From positions 12,561 to 76,560 of the forward strand of contig NZ_JAESVF010000010.1 of the NCBI RefSeq assembly GCF_038433465.1: 64,000 nt of DNA. Direction: 5' to 3'. Within the stretch, counting starts at the first letter, position 1. Each line of letters begins with the position of its first letter. This document shows, piece by piece, positions 45,214 through 54,369 of this stretch. Under the pieces are notes generated by a model that saw only the letters and a program-made list of their open reading frames with translations, ran no database searches and was not told the origin of the DNA. The translations under genes and the position numbers were made by a program. This DNA comes from Galbibacter sp038433465 (GTDB lineage Bacteria; Bacteroidota; Bacteroidia; Flavobacteriales; Flavobacteriaceae).

Positions 45214-47289
45214 ATGAAATTAACTTTACGTCAGCCTATAGTTTATGGGCTTGCTTCAGTTGCAATACTTGCATCTTGCAAAACTGAGCCTAAAAAGGAT
45301 GTTGCTGAGGTTGTTGAGACCCCAGGAATCAACCTAGAATACATGGACACAACAGTGAGTCCGAAGAACGATTTCTTCCGATTTGTAAACGGAAAATGGT
45401 TGGATGAAACCGAAATTCCAGCCGACAAAACCACGTGGGGAAGTTTTAACGAACTTAGAGAAAACACCGACGACGATGCGCTTGCAATTTTAAATGCAGC
45501 AAAAAACAACCCAAATTTGGATAAAGGTTCGGATCAAGCCAAAGCGGTTCGTATGTTCGAATCTATCATGGATACAGTTGCTAGAAACGAGCAAGGTGTT
45601 GCGCCTTTAAAACCATACCTTGAAAAAATTGATGCGATTAATAACATCAAAGATTTACAAGCTTATCTTACAGAAATGACTCCTTTTATGGGAGCTACTT
45701 TCTTTAGATTTGGTGTTGGTGCCGATTCAAAAGATAGTAACAAAAATGTTGCTGCTTTAGGTTCTGGTAGATTAGGACTTCCAGATAGAGATTATTATAT
45801 CGAAGATGATGCCGATTCAAAAGAAATCCGCGAGAAATATGTAGCGCACGTTACACGTATGCTTCAATTTGTTGGTTATTCTGAAGAAGAAGCTGCAGCA
45901 CAAGCTTCGGCAATTTTAGCTTTAGAAACAAAACTTGCAGAGACGATGTTAGACAAAGTTCAACGTCGTGATCCAAACACTACGTACAACCCAACAGCTG
46001 TAAACGATTTACAAAAAATGGTTCCATCATTCGATTGGAAAGCATATTTTAAAGCTATTGGAGCTGCTACTGTAGATACAATTGATATCAGTCAAGTTGC
46101 TTACACAAAATCGTTGGAAAATGTTTTTAAATCTGAAGACATTAACACGCTAAAAGCTTATTTACGTTGGGCATTAGTAAATAGTGCTGCAGGTAGACTT
46201 TCGCAAGAAATGGACAGAGCCGATTGGGAGTTTTATAGCAAAGAATTGCGTGGAGCTAAGGAGCAAGAGCCTTTAGCAAAAAGAGCGTTGCAAACTGTAA
46301 ACTGGTCGGTTGGAGAAGCTTTAGGGAAACTTTATGTAGACGAAAAATTCCCGCCAGAAGCAAAAGCACAAGCAAAAGAAATGATTGCTAATGTGATTAA
46401 AGCATACGAAATTCGTATCAATGCATTGCCTTGGATGGATGCTGAAACGAAGAAAAAAGCAATCGAGAAATTAGACAAAACTACAATTAAAGTTGGATAT
46501 CCAGATAAGTGGAAAGATTACAGTTCTTTAGATATTAAGACTGTTGCAGATGGAGGTTCTTACTTCCAAAATACATTAAATGTTTCTAGATGGGATTTTG
46601 CTGAAACTATCGATAAACTTGGAAAACCAGTTGATAAATCGGAGTGGTATATGTCGCCACAAACAGTAAACGCATATTACAACCCTTCATATAACGAGAT
46701 TGTTTTCCCAGCGGCTATTTTACAACCACCATTTTTCAACTTTAAAGCAGATGCTGCTGTTAATTACGGTGGAATTGGAGCTGTTATCGGACATGAAATT
46801 TCTCATGGATTTGACGATAGTGGAGCAGACTTTGATGCTGATGGAAATTTAGTAAACTGGTGGACAGAAAAAGATCTTACACAATTTAATGCACTTGGAG
46901 ATTCACTTGCTGCTCAATACAGCAGAATTGAAGTATTACCAGAAGTGTTTATCAACGGGAAGTTTACTTTAGGTGAAAATATCGGAGATTTAGGTGGTGT
47001 AAACGCTGCTTACGACGGTTTACAAATGCACTTAAAAGAGCACGGAAACCCAGGAGAAATAGATGGATTTACTCCAGAGCAACGTTTCTTTATGTCTTGG
47101 GCAACGGTTTGGAGAACAAAAATGCGTGATGAAGCGCTTAAAAACCGTATCAAAACCGATCCGCACTCTCCAGGAATGTACAGAGCTACACAGCCACTTT
47201 TAAATATCGATGCTTTTTATGATGCATTCGATATCAAAGAAGGAGACGAAATGTACCTTACTCCTGAAGAAAGAATTAAAATTTGGTAA
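45214..47289 (+). CDS. M13 (neprilysin-like) metallopeptidase lipoprotein
   Basis: The 691-residue protein has a lipoprotein signal (ASVAILASC, Cys near 22) and the M13 signatures: NAYYNPSYNEIVFPAAIL, the zinc site HEISH in GHEISHGFDD, and the third ligand in ENIGDLGG. The N-terminal half is the helical M13_N domain beginning with DFFRFVNGKWL. It probably degrades peptides in the periplasm or at the surface. It is monocistronic with its own terminator. Confidence 0.94.
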   Translation: MKLTLRQPIVYGLASVAILASCKTEPKKDVAEVVETPGINLEYMDTTVSPKNDFFRFVNGKWLDETEIPADKTTWGSFNELRENTDDDALAILNAAKNNPNLDKGSDQAKAVRMFESIMDTVARNEQGVAPLKPYLEKIDAINNIKDLQAYLTEMTPFMGATFFRFGVGADSKDSNKNVAALGSGRLGLPDRDYYIEDDADSKEIREKYVAHVTRMLQFVGYSEEEAAAQASAILALETKLAETMLDKVQRRDPNTTYNPTAVNDLQKMVPSFDWKAYFKAIGAATVDTIDISQVAYTKSLENVFKSEDINTLKAYLRWALVNSAAGRLSQEMDRADWEFYSKELRGAKEQEPLAKRALQTVNWSVGEALGKLYVDEKFPPEAKAQAKEMIANVIKAYEIRINALPWMDAETKKKAIEKLDKTTIKVGYPDKWKDYSSLDIKTVADGGSYFQNTLNVSRWDFAETIDKLGKPVDKSEWYMSPQTVNAYYNPSYNEIVFPAAILQPPFFNFKADAAVNYGGIGAVIGHEISHGFDDSGADFDADGNLVNWWTEKDLTQFNALGDSLAAQYSRIEVLPEVFINGKFTLGENIGDLGGVNAAYDGLQMHLKEHGNPGEIDGFTPEQRFFMSWATVWRTKMRDEALKNRIKTDPHSPGMYRATQPLLNIDAFYDAFDIKEGDEMYLTPEERIKIW

Positions 47290-47314
47290 TTCTTTTTAAA
47301 AAGAAAAAGATATA

Positions 47315-47343
47315 AAAAGAGCGCTATATAGCGCTCTTTTTTA
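47315..47343. terminator. Terminator between convergent M13 and M61 peptidase genes
   Basis: AAAAGAGCGCTAT and ATAGCGCTCTTTT form a perfect palindrome flanked by A and T runs, usable on both strands. Confidence 0.88.
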
Positions 47344-47374
47344 TTTTGAGAAGTATTGACCTTATTAAAGCTAA

Positions 47375-49156
47375 TTATTTCAACCAAGCTTCTCGATGTT
47401 TCTTTACTTTTCTTTTTGCTTTTTTGTCCAAAGAAATAGTATAAGTTGGGTCGCTGGTAAGGGTGAGCTTTGTTTCTTTTTCAACTCCAAAACGGCTGTA
47501 GGTTATACTAATCGTTTCGCCTACTTTTTTGTCAGTAATAAGAGATGCTAAAGTATCATTATTATCAACCTTTTTCCCGTCGATAGTTAAAATTGTATCT
47601 CCAACATCCAGACCTGCAGTGTAAGCTGGACTTCCTTTTTTTACATTTCTTGTAATTACTTGTTGGCTATTTGTATAAAAACCAGTGTAAGGTTTTTTAT
47701 CATCTTGTGAGAATTCAAAACCTACACTTTCAAATAATTCGGTGTAGTTTGGCATTTTACTTTTGTAGATGTAATTGTTGAAAAACGTATCTGCAAAAGG
47801 CTTTCCGGCGTACAAACTCAAATTAAAATGAAGGTCGTCTATAGTATAAGGCGTTTCTTCTTTTCCGTTGGCTTCCCACATTTTCTTCATAAAATCGTCG
47901 AGGTTTAGTCCATTTTGACGAAGCGATAAATCGAGCGCTAAGCCTAAAACACTTCCGTAGGAGTAATAAGAAATAAAAGTGTTTTCACGATTTACAGGGT
48001 CAACCGAAGTAGCAGCATCTACAAATGGAGCCTGGTAGCTCATTTCGATAGGATTGAAATACTGTCGAGCAGGAGAATTCCACACATAATTAAAAGTGCC
48101 GTTCAAGCTTTTTGCATATTCTTCTGGCGTAATAACACCCGCTCTGCATAAAATAAGATTGGTGTAGTAGCTGGTAAAACCTTCGGCAAACCAAAGCGCT
48201 CCTGTCATATTTGCTTTTGAAAAATCAAAAGGCTCAAGTGCTTTTGGACGGAGACGCTCTACATTCCAAGCATGAAAAAACTCGTGAGATACTGTTCCGA
48301 TATTGTTTTTCATTCCGCCATTGGCAAGTCCTTCGGTATCGGTAAGAATAGTAGAGTTTCGGTGCTCCATTCCGTCGCCACTAGCATTTTCAACATAGCA
48401 GGCTAAAAAAGTATATTTTCCAAAATCGAAGTCTGGAAGTTCTCCAAAAACGTCTTTTTCAGCTAAAACAATACGTTTTACCTTTTCAAAATATTGATCA
48501 AACAATTCGTCTGAAGCCGTATCGTGCAATACAAATTCGATGGTGTAATCTTTTCCGTTTGAATTTACAGTGAAAGTTCGCTTTTTAAAATCGCTTATTT
48601 CGGTAGGACTGTCAAAAAAGTATTGAAAATTGGGAGCCGAAAAGTTATTATTTCCTTCATCTTTTAGCTGAGTGGCAACTTTCCAATTAAGGTCTTTACG
48701 CACGTTAAAACTTACTTCAACAGGAAAATCAAACATTTCTTTTGCATACATAAAAGTAGCTGGCATATTTAAATGCGCATGCGATTCGTCAATTTGGCTA
48801 TACGTTCCATCCGCGCGATTTCCGAACAAGGTATAACTCACTTTTGTAGCTCCTTTCGGATTGGCAATAATCCATTCGTACGGATTTTTCCGAACAATTT
48901 TTAACGTATCGCCACTTTCACTCACAGCCGAAACTCCATACACATTTTTAGCAAATTCGTGTAAAGCATATCGCCCAGGAGAACTTCGACTCATACGCAC
49001 ATGGAGAGAATCGCTCGATGTTTTTGGGAATGTTACATTTACAGTTGCTTCGTGGTGAACAGCATTTTCAAATGAAATGGAATAATTTACTGGAGTTTGC
49101 GCTTTTGCAGTAAAAAAAAGCATCATAAAACTACCAATGCAAGCTACTTTTTTCAA
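47375..49156 (-). CDS. M61 family (glycyl aminopeptidase-like) peptidase with PDZ domain
   Basis: I start at a TTG at 49156 because it gives a proper signal peptide (MKKVACIGSFMMLFFTAKAQ) and a 593-residue protein. A longer frame to a TTG at 49198 would add 14 polar residues before it. The peptidase domain has HEFFHAWNVERLRP (zinc His residues) and GALWFAEGFTSYYT. A PDZ domain near the C-terminus (KKGSPAYTAGLDVGDTILTIDGKKV) probably presents substrates. It is periplasmic and converges with the M13 gene. Confidence 0.9.
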   Translation of the reverse strand: MKKVACIGSFMMLFFTAKAQTPVNYSISFENAVHHEATVNVTFPKTSSDSLHVRMSRSSPGRYALHEFAKNVYGVSAVSESGDTLKIVRKNPYEWIIANPKGATKVSYTLFGNRADGTYSQIDESHAHLNMPATFMYAKEMFDFPVEVSFNVRKDLNWKVATQLKDEGNNNFSAPNFQYFFDSPTEISDFKKRTFTVNSNGKDYTIEFVLHDTASDELFDQYFEKVKRIVLAEKDVFGELPDFDFGKYTFLACYVENASGDGMEHRNSTILTDTEGLANGGMKNNIGTVSHEFFHAWNVERLRPKALEPFDFSKANMTGALWFAEGFTSYYTNLILCRAGVITPEEYAKSLNGTFNYVWNSPARQYFNPIEMSYQAPFVDAATSVDPVNRENTFISYYSYGSVLGLALDLSLRQNGLNLDDFMKKMWEANGKEETPYTIDDLHFNLSLYAGKPFADTFFNNYIYKSKMPNYTELFESVGFEFSQDDKKPYTGFYTNSQQVITRNVKKGSPAYTAGLDVGDTILTIDGKKVDNNDTLASLITDKKVGETISITYSRFGVEKETKLTLTSDPTYTISLDKKAKRKVKKHREAWLK

Positions 49157-49284
49157 GGTTTTTGGATTTAATGAATATTTGTTTTGTTGAAGCGACAAGA
49201 TACCAATTTTAATTTTTTGAGTAGAATCTGTATTTGTGATTTATTTTCTTTTCTGCGGAAGTGTTTGTGGCAACTTGTACGATT

Positions 49285-49324
49285 GTGTAATTTTACTCGA
49301 TAATCGAGATTTAATTGTTCTGAG
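49285..49324. repeat. Palindromic repeat R4, copy 1
   Basis: GTGTAATTTTA followed by the perfect palindrome CTCGATAATCGAG, then ATTTAATTGTTC and GAG. The same block occurs at 52165. It lies 65 bases before the ABM lipoprotein start codon. Confidence 0.65.
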
Positions 49325-49388
49325 ACATGCTTCGAAATAAAACTTTTGTTCTTTAGAGCGAATAGAAAGTTGACCAAAAATTAAACAA

Positions 49389-49805
49389 ATGAAAAAACTT
49401 AGTTTATTATGCATAGCAATTACTCTTTTTATTTCTTGTACCGAAGAAAGTGTATCGAAAAAGAGTTTTAATACTGATGAAATGATGGTGAGGATTGCTG
49501 AAATAGAAGTTGATTCTTTATACCTTGAAGAATATATGTCTATTTTAAAAGAAGAAGCCAAAGCTTCTGTAGCGATAGAACCTGGTGTGATTTCGATTTT
49601 TCCGATGTTCGAAAAAGATACTCCTACAAAAATTAAGATTTTAGAGATTTACGCAGATAAAAAAGCTTATGAATTGCATTTAGAAACTCCTCATTTTAAA
49701 CATTATAAAACATCCACTCTTAAAATGGTGAAGAATTTGAAGTTAATCGAAATGAGTTCGATGGATTTTGAAACGATGCCCATGATTTTTAATAAGATGA
49801 ATTAA
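49389..49805 (+). CDS. Antibiotic biosynthesis monooxygenase (ABM)-domain lipoprotein
   Basis: The 138-residue protein has a lipoprotein signal (CIAITLFISC, Cys near 16) and an ABM-type dimeric alpha/beta-barrel domain (VRIAEIEVDSLYLEEYMSIL, EPGVISIFPMFEKD, IYADKKAYELHLETPHFKHYK). Cytosolic relatives are quinol monooxygenases; a lipid-anchored form has no assigned substrate. It precedes bioF by 43 bases but looks unrelated to biotin. Confidence 0.78.
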   Translation: MKKLSLLCIAITLFISCTEESVSKKSFNTDEMMVRIAEIEVDSLYLEEYMSILKEEAKASVAIEPGVISIFPMFEKDTPTKIKILEIYADKKAYELHLETPHFKHYKTSTLKMVKNLKLIEMSSMDFETMPMIFNKMN

Positions 49806-49848
49806 AGCTAATTTTGTAAACTTAAAATTGAACACAAAACACAGAGGA

Positions 49849-51009
49849 ATGAATAACTTCCCGAAGAAATTAGCTAAAAAACTAGCCAGTAGAGAAAGCG
49901 AAAATGCACTTCGAACCTTGCCAATAGCATCTGGTTTGGTCGATTTTTCTTCGAACGATTATTTAGGTTTTTCTGCTGAAGAAACAATTTTTACGCAGGC
50001 GCAACAATTACTTTCTGATAGAAACATCCATGCAAATGGAGCAACAGGTTCTCGGTTAATTACGGGCAATCACAATTTGTACACCACTGTAGAAACAAAA
50101 ATTAAAACTTTTCATAAAAGTGAAGAAGCTTTAGTTTTTAATTCGGGTTACGATGCCAATATTGGTTTTTTTTCATCGGTGCCTCAGCGTGGCGATGTGG
50201 TGTTGTTTGACGAGTTTATTCATGCGAGTATCCGCGATGGAATTCAGCTTAGCAATTCAAAATCTTATAAATTCAAGCATAACGATTTAAAGCATTTAGA
50301 AACATTAATCACAAAATTTTCTTCCGAAGAAAATGAAATCTATGTTGTAACAGAAGCTGTGTTTTCGATGGATGGCGATAGCCCAGATTTAAAAGCATTG
50401 GCTAAGTTGTGTTCAGAACATCAAGTGTGTTTGGTGGTCGATGAAGCACATTCGGTAGGGGTTTACGGAACTCATGGAGAAGGTTTGGTGTCGAGTTTAT
50501 CACTCGAAGCTTCAGTTTTTGCACGTATTATTACATTTGGAAAAGCATTTGGATGTCACGGCGCTTGCATTTTAGGAAGTGAACAATTGAAATCGTATTT
50601 AATAAATTTTTCAAGAAGTTTTATTTATACAACTGGTTTGCCACCGCATTCGTTGGCAACCATTTTAAGTGTGTATTTACAGTTGGAAAACAAAGAGCTT
50701 TTGTTTGAAAAGCGACAAGAAAAATTAAAAGCAAACATTCAATATTTTCAAAGTACTTGGAATAATTTGTTTGCGGATAACTCTATAAAATACATCAAAA
50801 GTGAGTCGGCAATTCAATGTTTTGTGATTCCAGGAAATGAAAGAGTAAAATTAATAGCCGAGAAATTAAAAGAAAAAGGATACAATGTAAAACCAATTTT
50901 GTCGCCAACAATTCCTAAAGGAGAAGAGCGTTTGCGCTTTTGTATGCATAGTTTTAATACTTTTGACGAAATTTCTGAAGTTTTAAACTTACTTCTCCTA
51001 CTTATATAA
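49849..51009 (+). CDS. bioF: 8-amino-7-oxononanoate synthase
   Basis: The 386-residue PLP enzyme has FSSNDYLGFS, NGATGSRLITGNH, VVDEAHSVGVYG and the PLP-lysine segment TFGKAFGCHGACI. It condenses pimeloyl-ACP (or CoA) with alanine in the first step of the biotin ring pathway. I start at the ATG at 49849, which has an AGAGGA just upstream, rather than a TTG seven codons earlier. bioD follows after 45 bases. Confidence 0.94.
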   Translation: MNNFPKKLAKKLASRESENALRTLPIASGLVDFSSNDYLGFSAEETIFTQAQQLLSDRNIHANGATGSRLITGNHNLYTTVETKIKTFHKSEEALVFNSGYDANIGFFSSVPQRGDVVLFDEFIHASIRDGIQLSNSKSYKFKHNDLKHLETLITKFSSEENEIYVVTEAVFSMDGDSPDLKALAKLCSEHQVCLVVDEAHSVGVYGTHGEGLVSSLSLEASVFARIITFGKAFGCHGACILGSEQLKSYLINFSRSFIYTTGLPPHSLATILSVYLQLENKELLFEKRQEKLKANIQYFQSTWNNLFADNSIKYIKSESAIQCFVIPGNERVKLIAEKLKEKGYNVKPILSPTIPKGEERLRFCMHSFNTFDEISEVLNLLLLLI

Positions 51010-51054
51010 ACTGTTTTTGTAAATTAGATTCAATACTACTATAAAAATTACCCT

Positions 51055-51675
51055 ATGAAGTCTCGTTATTTTGTAACTGGTATTTCTACTGAGGTTGGAA
51101 AAACCATTGCTTCGGCCATTATTGTTGAAGCCTTAGAAGCCGATTACTGGAAGCCTATTCAATCTGGAGATTTAGACAATTCTGATAGCCAGAAAGTACA
51201 TACGTTAATATCAAATACCGAAAGTAAATTCCATCCTAACAGTTACGCGCTTAAAGTACCAATTAGTCCGCATGCAGCCGCTGCAATTGATAATGTAGTT
51301 ATCGATATTGATAAAATAAAAGTTCCAGAAACCGAAAACAGACTCGTTATTGAAGGTGCTGGTGGGATTTTAGTTCCGTTGAACGATACTAATACCATTA
51401 TGGATATTATCAAACCAACGTATAAAATTATTGTGGTTTCAAGGCATTATTTGGGGAGTATTAACCATACCTTGCTCACTGTGAATCTTCTGAAAGAACA
51501 CGGTTTTGATGTGTCAATTTTATTTAGCGGAAAAGAGCATCCTACTACCGAGGAAATTATTCATAAAATGACGAATGTGCCTGTAATTGGGCGAATCGAT
51601 GAAGAAAAAGAATTCACGAAAGAAGTTATTAAAAAATATGCGAAGAAATTTAAACCTGCTTTAGAAAAACTATAG
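51055..51675 (+). CDS. bioD: Dethiobiotin synthetase
   Basis: The 206-residue protein has the P-loop TGISTEVGKTIAS at the start, YWKPIQSGD near 30, and EGAGGILVPLN near 98, all typical of BioD. It closes the ureido ring of dethiobiotin using ATP and CO2. It lies between bioF and a DUF1398 gene in the same transcription unit. Confidence 0.95.
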   Translation: MKSRYFVTGISTEVGKTIASAIIVEALEADYWKPIQSGDLDNSDSQKVHTLISNTESKFHPNSYALKVPISPHAAAAIDNVVIDIDKIKVPETENRLVIEGAGGILVPLNDTNTIMDIIKPTYKIIVVSRHYLGSINHTLLTVNLLKEHGFDVSILFSGKEHPTTEEIIHKMTNVPVIGRIDEEKEFTKEVIKKYAKKFKPALEKL

Positions 51676-51723
51676 ATTTTTTACTGTATTTTTACAATTA
51701 TTTATAATAAAAATTGTAGTAGT

Positions 51724-52116
51724 ATGTTTACAGTAACTCAAATTAAAGATGCGCATAGCAAAGTAAAAAGTGGTGCAGACTTTCCAAAATATATTCAAGA
51801 AATAAAAGATTTGGGGGTACAAGGTTTTGAAACATTTGTTGCAGATAGTCATACCGATTATTTTGGTGCAGACAATTTTAAAACAAGTTCTCCCAGCATG
51901 TATAACACTTTGATAATTGCTGATAAAAGCAATAAGGAACAATTTATAAAATGTTTAAAATCGCATCAGCAGGGAGCAACCGATTATCTTACTTTTTGTA
52001 ATGATTGCGCAGTAAATGGCATTGAAAAATGGATTGTAGACCTTGATAAAATGACATGCATTTACTACGACAAAAGTGGAAATGAGATGCTAGTTGAAAA
52101 TATTCCGAGTGTTTAA
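51724..52116 (+). CDS. DUF1398 family protein
   Basis: The 130-residue protein matches DUF1398 (VQGFETFVADSHTDYFGADN, HQQGATDYLTFCNDCA, GIEKWIVDLDKMTCIYYDKSGNEML). No function is established. It starts 48 bases after bioD, and its stop codon is embedded in a terminator hairpin, so bioF-bioD-DUF1398 is one transcription unit. A role in biotin metabolism would be inference from position only. Confidence 0.8.
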   Translation: MFTVTQIKDAHSKVKSGADFPKYIQEIKDLGVQGFETFVADSHTDYFGADNFKTSSPSMYNTLIIADKSNKEQFIKCLKSHQQGATDYLTFCNDCAVNGIEKWIVDLDKMTCIYYDKSGNEMLVENIPSV

Positions 52117-52131
52117 AAAACACTCGGTTTT
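52105..52131 (+). terminator. Terminator overlapping the DUF1398 stop codon
   Basis: CCGAGTGTTT and AAACACTCGG form a perfect 10-bp stem around AAA, followed by TTTT. The stop codon lies at the loop. Confidence 0.85.
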
Positions 52132-52164
52132 AATATAAAATCTAAAAGAATCCGCATCTTTGCA

Positions 52165-52207
52165 GTGTAATTGTTTTACTCGATAATCGAGATTTAAATG
52201 TTCCGAG
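52165..52207. repeat. Palindromic repeat R4, copy 2
   Basis: GTGTAATTGTTTTA, the palindrome CTCGATAATCGAG, then ATTTAAATGTTC and CGAG: nearly the same as 49285-49324. It lies about 80 bases upstream of bioA. Confidence 0.65.
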
Positions 52208-52288
52208 GTTTACGTCGAAATCAAATTTGAATTTCCTTTCAAAACCTCGTGAACTTACCTCAAGTAGTTTACTTATAAAACACTGTTT

Positions 52289-53557
52289 ATGACACTTTCT
52301 GAAAGAGACAAAAAGCATCTTTGGCACCCATTAACGCAACATAAAATTCACCCAGAATCTATTGCCATTACGCAGGCAAAAGGAGCTGTTTTATATGCAG
52401 AAGACGGAAAAGAATACATCGACGGAATTGCTTCTTGGTACACTTCGGCATACGGACATTGTCATCCGTATATTGTTACACAAGTAAAAAAGCAAGTCGA
52501 AACTTTAGACCAGGTAGTGTTTGCAGGACTTACGCATCCGCCAGTGGTAAAGCTTTCAGAAGCACTTATCGATATTCTTCCGAAGAATCAAAACAAACTA
52601 TTTTTTTCAGACAATGGTTCCACTTCCGTAGAAGTGGCTATAAAAATGTCGTTGCAATATCATTTTAATAGAGGTGAGAAGCGTAATGTTTTAATTGCTT
52701 TTGAAGAAGGTTTTCACGGCGATACTTTTGGTGCAATGTCGGTTTCTGGCTTGTCTGTTTACAATGGTCCGTTTGAAGATTTTTTCCTTTCCGTAGAAAG
52801 AATTCCAGTGCCGAATGGGCAAAATAATCAAGAAGTTTTAAAGCAATTACAAGCTATTATTGCTGAAAATAAAGTAGCAAGTTTTATTTACGAACCTTTA
52901 GTGCAAGGGGCAGCAGCCATGAAAATGCACGATGCCGAAGGTTTAGATTTGCTAATTGAGGCGTGTAAAAATGCAGGGGTTATCACCATTGCTGATGAGG
53001 TGATGACAGGCTTTGGGAAAACAGGTAAACACTTTGCTTCCTTGCATTTACAGCATCTCCCAGATATTATGTGTATGAGTAAAGCCCTTACAGCTGGAAT
53101 GGTGCCAATGGCGATAACCAGTTGTACGGAGGCAGTGTATCAAGCATTTTATAGTGATGATATTGGTAAAGGATTGTTTCATGGGCATACCTATAGTGCC
53201 AACCCAATTGCTTGTACGGCTGCTCTTGCAGGGATAGAATTACTACAAACAGAGGAGATGCAAAACAACATTGAAAGAGTTGTAAAATCGCATCAAAAGT
53301 TTAATGAACGAATAAAAAATCACCCTAAAGTTGCGTGTACACGACAGTGCGGAATTATCTATGCAATCGATTTGAATGTTGAAATGGAGCGCTACGGAAA
53401 TTTACGTGATAAACTGTTGAGTTTCTTTCTGGATAATGAATTGTTTATGAGACCGTTGGGGTCGACGGTTTATATTGCTGCACCTTATGTAATTACCGAT
53501 GAACAATTGCAAAAAATTTATGATAAGATTGAAATTTTGCTTCAAAAAATAGTATAA
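52289..53557 (+). CDS. bioA: Adenosylmethionine-8-amino-7-oxononanoate aminotransferase
   Basis: The 422-residue class III aminotransferase begins with WHPLTQHK, typical of BioA, and contains DGIASWYTSAYGHCHP, FSDNGSTSVEVAIKM, IADEVMTGFGKTG and the PLP-lysine segment MSKALTAGMVPMA. It uses S-adenosylmethionine as amino donor to make 7,8-diaminononanoate. It starts a new transcription unit after the DUF1398 terminator and is followed 39 bases later by a SET gene. Confidence 0.95.
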   Translation: MTLSERDKKHLWHPLTQHKIHPESIAITQAKGAVLYAEDGKEYIDGIASWYTSAYGHCHPYIVTQVKKQVETLDQVVFAGLTHPPVVKLSEALIDILPKNQNKLFFSDNGSTSVEVAIKMSLQYHFNRGEKRNVLIAFEEGFHGDTFGAMSVSGLSVYNGPFEDFFLSVERIPVPNGQNNQEVLKQLQAIIAENKVASFIYEPLVQGAAAMKMHDAEGLDLLIEACKNAGVITIADEVMTGFGKTGKHFASLHLQHLPDIMCMSKALTAGMVPMAITSCTEAVYQAFYSDDIGKGLFHGHTYSANPIACTAALAGIELLQTEEMQNNIERVVKSHQKFNERIKNHPKVACTRQCGIIYAIDLNVEMERYGNLRDKLLSFFLDNELFMRPLGSTVYIAAPYVITDEQLQKIYDKIEILLQKIV

Positions 53558-53596
53558 ATTAGCGTAATAAATTTAAAATTATTCGCGTATCATTCA

Positions 53597-54184
53597 ATGA
53601 TTCATCCGCATACCGAGCTGCGATTTATTTCTGATGAAGTAGGTCATGGCGTTGTGGCTACAAAATTGATTCCGAAAGGAACAATTACATGGGTTCAAGA
53701 CCATTTAGATATGGTTTTTACTCCGTCTCAAGTTGCTACCATGAGCAACGATTACCAACAAATTCTCGATTACTTTACGTTTCGAAACAACAAAGGCGAA
53801 TATGTATTGTGTTGGGATATGGCAAAATATGTAAACCATAGTTTTAAAAGTAACTGTTTAACCACCCCATACGATTTTGAAATTGCAATTCGTGATATTT
53901 ACCCAGGGGAAGAACTTACCGACGACTATGGATATTTAAACATTGCAAAGCCTTTTAAGGCTAAAGATGAGGGGACACGGCGTAAAATTGTTTATCCAAA
54001 CGATTTGCTAAAATATCACCCTGTTTGGGACAAAGCCTTGCAAGAAGCCTTTTTAGAAATAGATGTTGTAAACCAACCTTTGTCTAAGTTTTTAAATGAA
54101 AACATAAAAAATAGAATTGCGCAAATTCACAAAGGAGAAGCAGTTTTAGATTCTATTTTAACGTGTTATTACGCCGATAAATAG
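53597..54184 (+). CDS. SET-domain protein, probable lysine methyltransferase
   Basis: The 195-residue protein shows the SET order: GHGVVATKLIPKGT near 17, YVNHSFKSNC near 80 (the NHxxxxN motif, as NHSFKSN) and GEELTDDYGY near 113 (catalytic Tyr). No post-SET zinc site is evident, and a helical C-terminal part follows. SET proteins methylate lysines using S-adenosylmethionine. Its target in this bacterium is unknown. It may be co-transcribed with bioA. Confidence 0.85.
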   Translation: MIHPHTELRFISDEVGHGVVATKLIPKGTITWVQDHLDMVFTPSQVATMSNDYQQILDYFTFRNNKGEYVLCWDMAKYVNHSFKSNCLTTPYDFEIAIRDIYPGEELTDDYGYLNIAKPFKAKDEGTRRKIVYPNDLLKYHPVWDKALQEAFLEIDVVNQPLSKFLNENIKNRIAQIHKGEAVLDSILTCYYADK

Positions 54185-54196
54185 GAGTAAAATTTT

Positions 54197-54302
54197 AAAA
54201 GAGCGTCTATAAAGTTTAATTTTCGTCAACCTGAGTTTGCCTCAGTTTTTCATTATTTTATAATTCTGAATGACGTTTTAAAAATTTTATAGGCAGCTCT
54301 TT
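54197..54302. repeat. Nested inverted-repeat element after the SET gene
   Basis: The outer arms AAAGAGC...TATAAA (54198-54213) and TTTATA...GCTCTTT (54286-54302) pair with a small internal loop. Inside are CGTCA/TGACG arms and a CTGAG/CTCAG hairpin. The CGTCAACCTGAGTTTGCCTC part resembles short REP-type sequences common in Bacteroidetes. It could be a repeat or a large terminator. Confidence 0.5.
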
Positions 54303-54369
54303 GTGTTTTATACTCATTTCATAATCGTTATCTTTACTGCTTTCAGAACGACATTAAAATTAAACAGAT

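Noticed and set aside
51724..52116. DUF1398 gene as prophage remnant
   Set aside because: Some relatives carry phage-like names, but no phage genes, integrase or attachment sites are present and it sits in a biotin transcription unit.
49805..52288. Possible BirA-type operators (TTGTAAAC near 49815, TTTAC half-sites before bioD and bioA)
   Set aside because: Only half-sites are seen; no inverted partner at the expected spacing in any of the three leaders.
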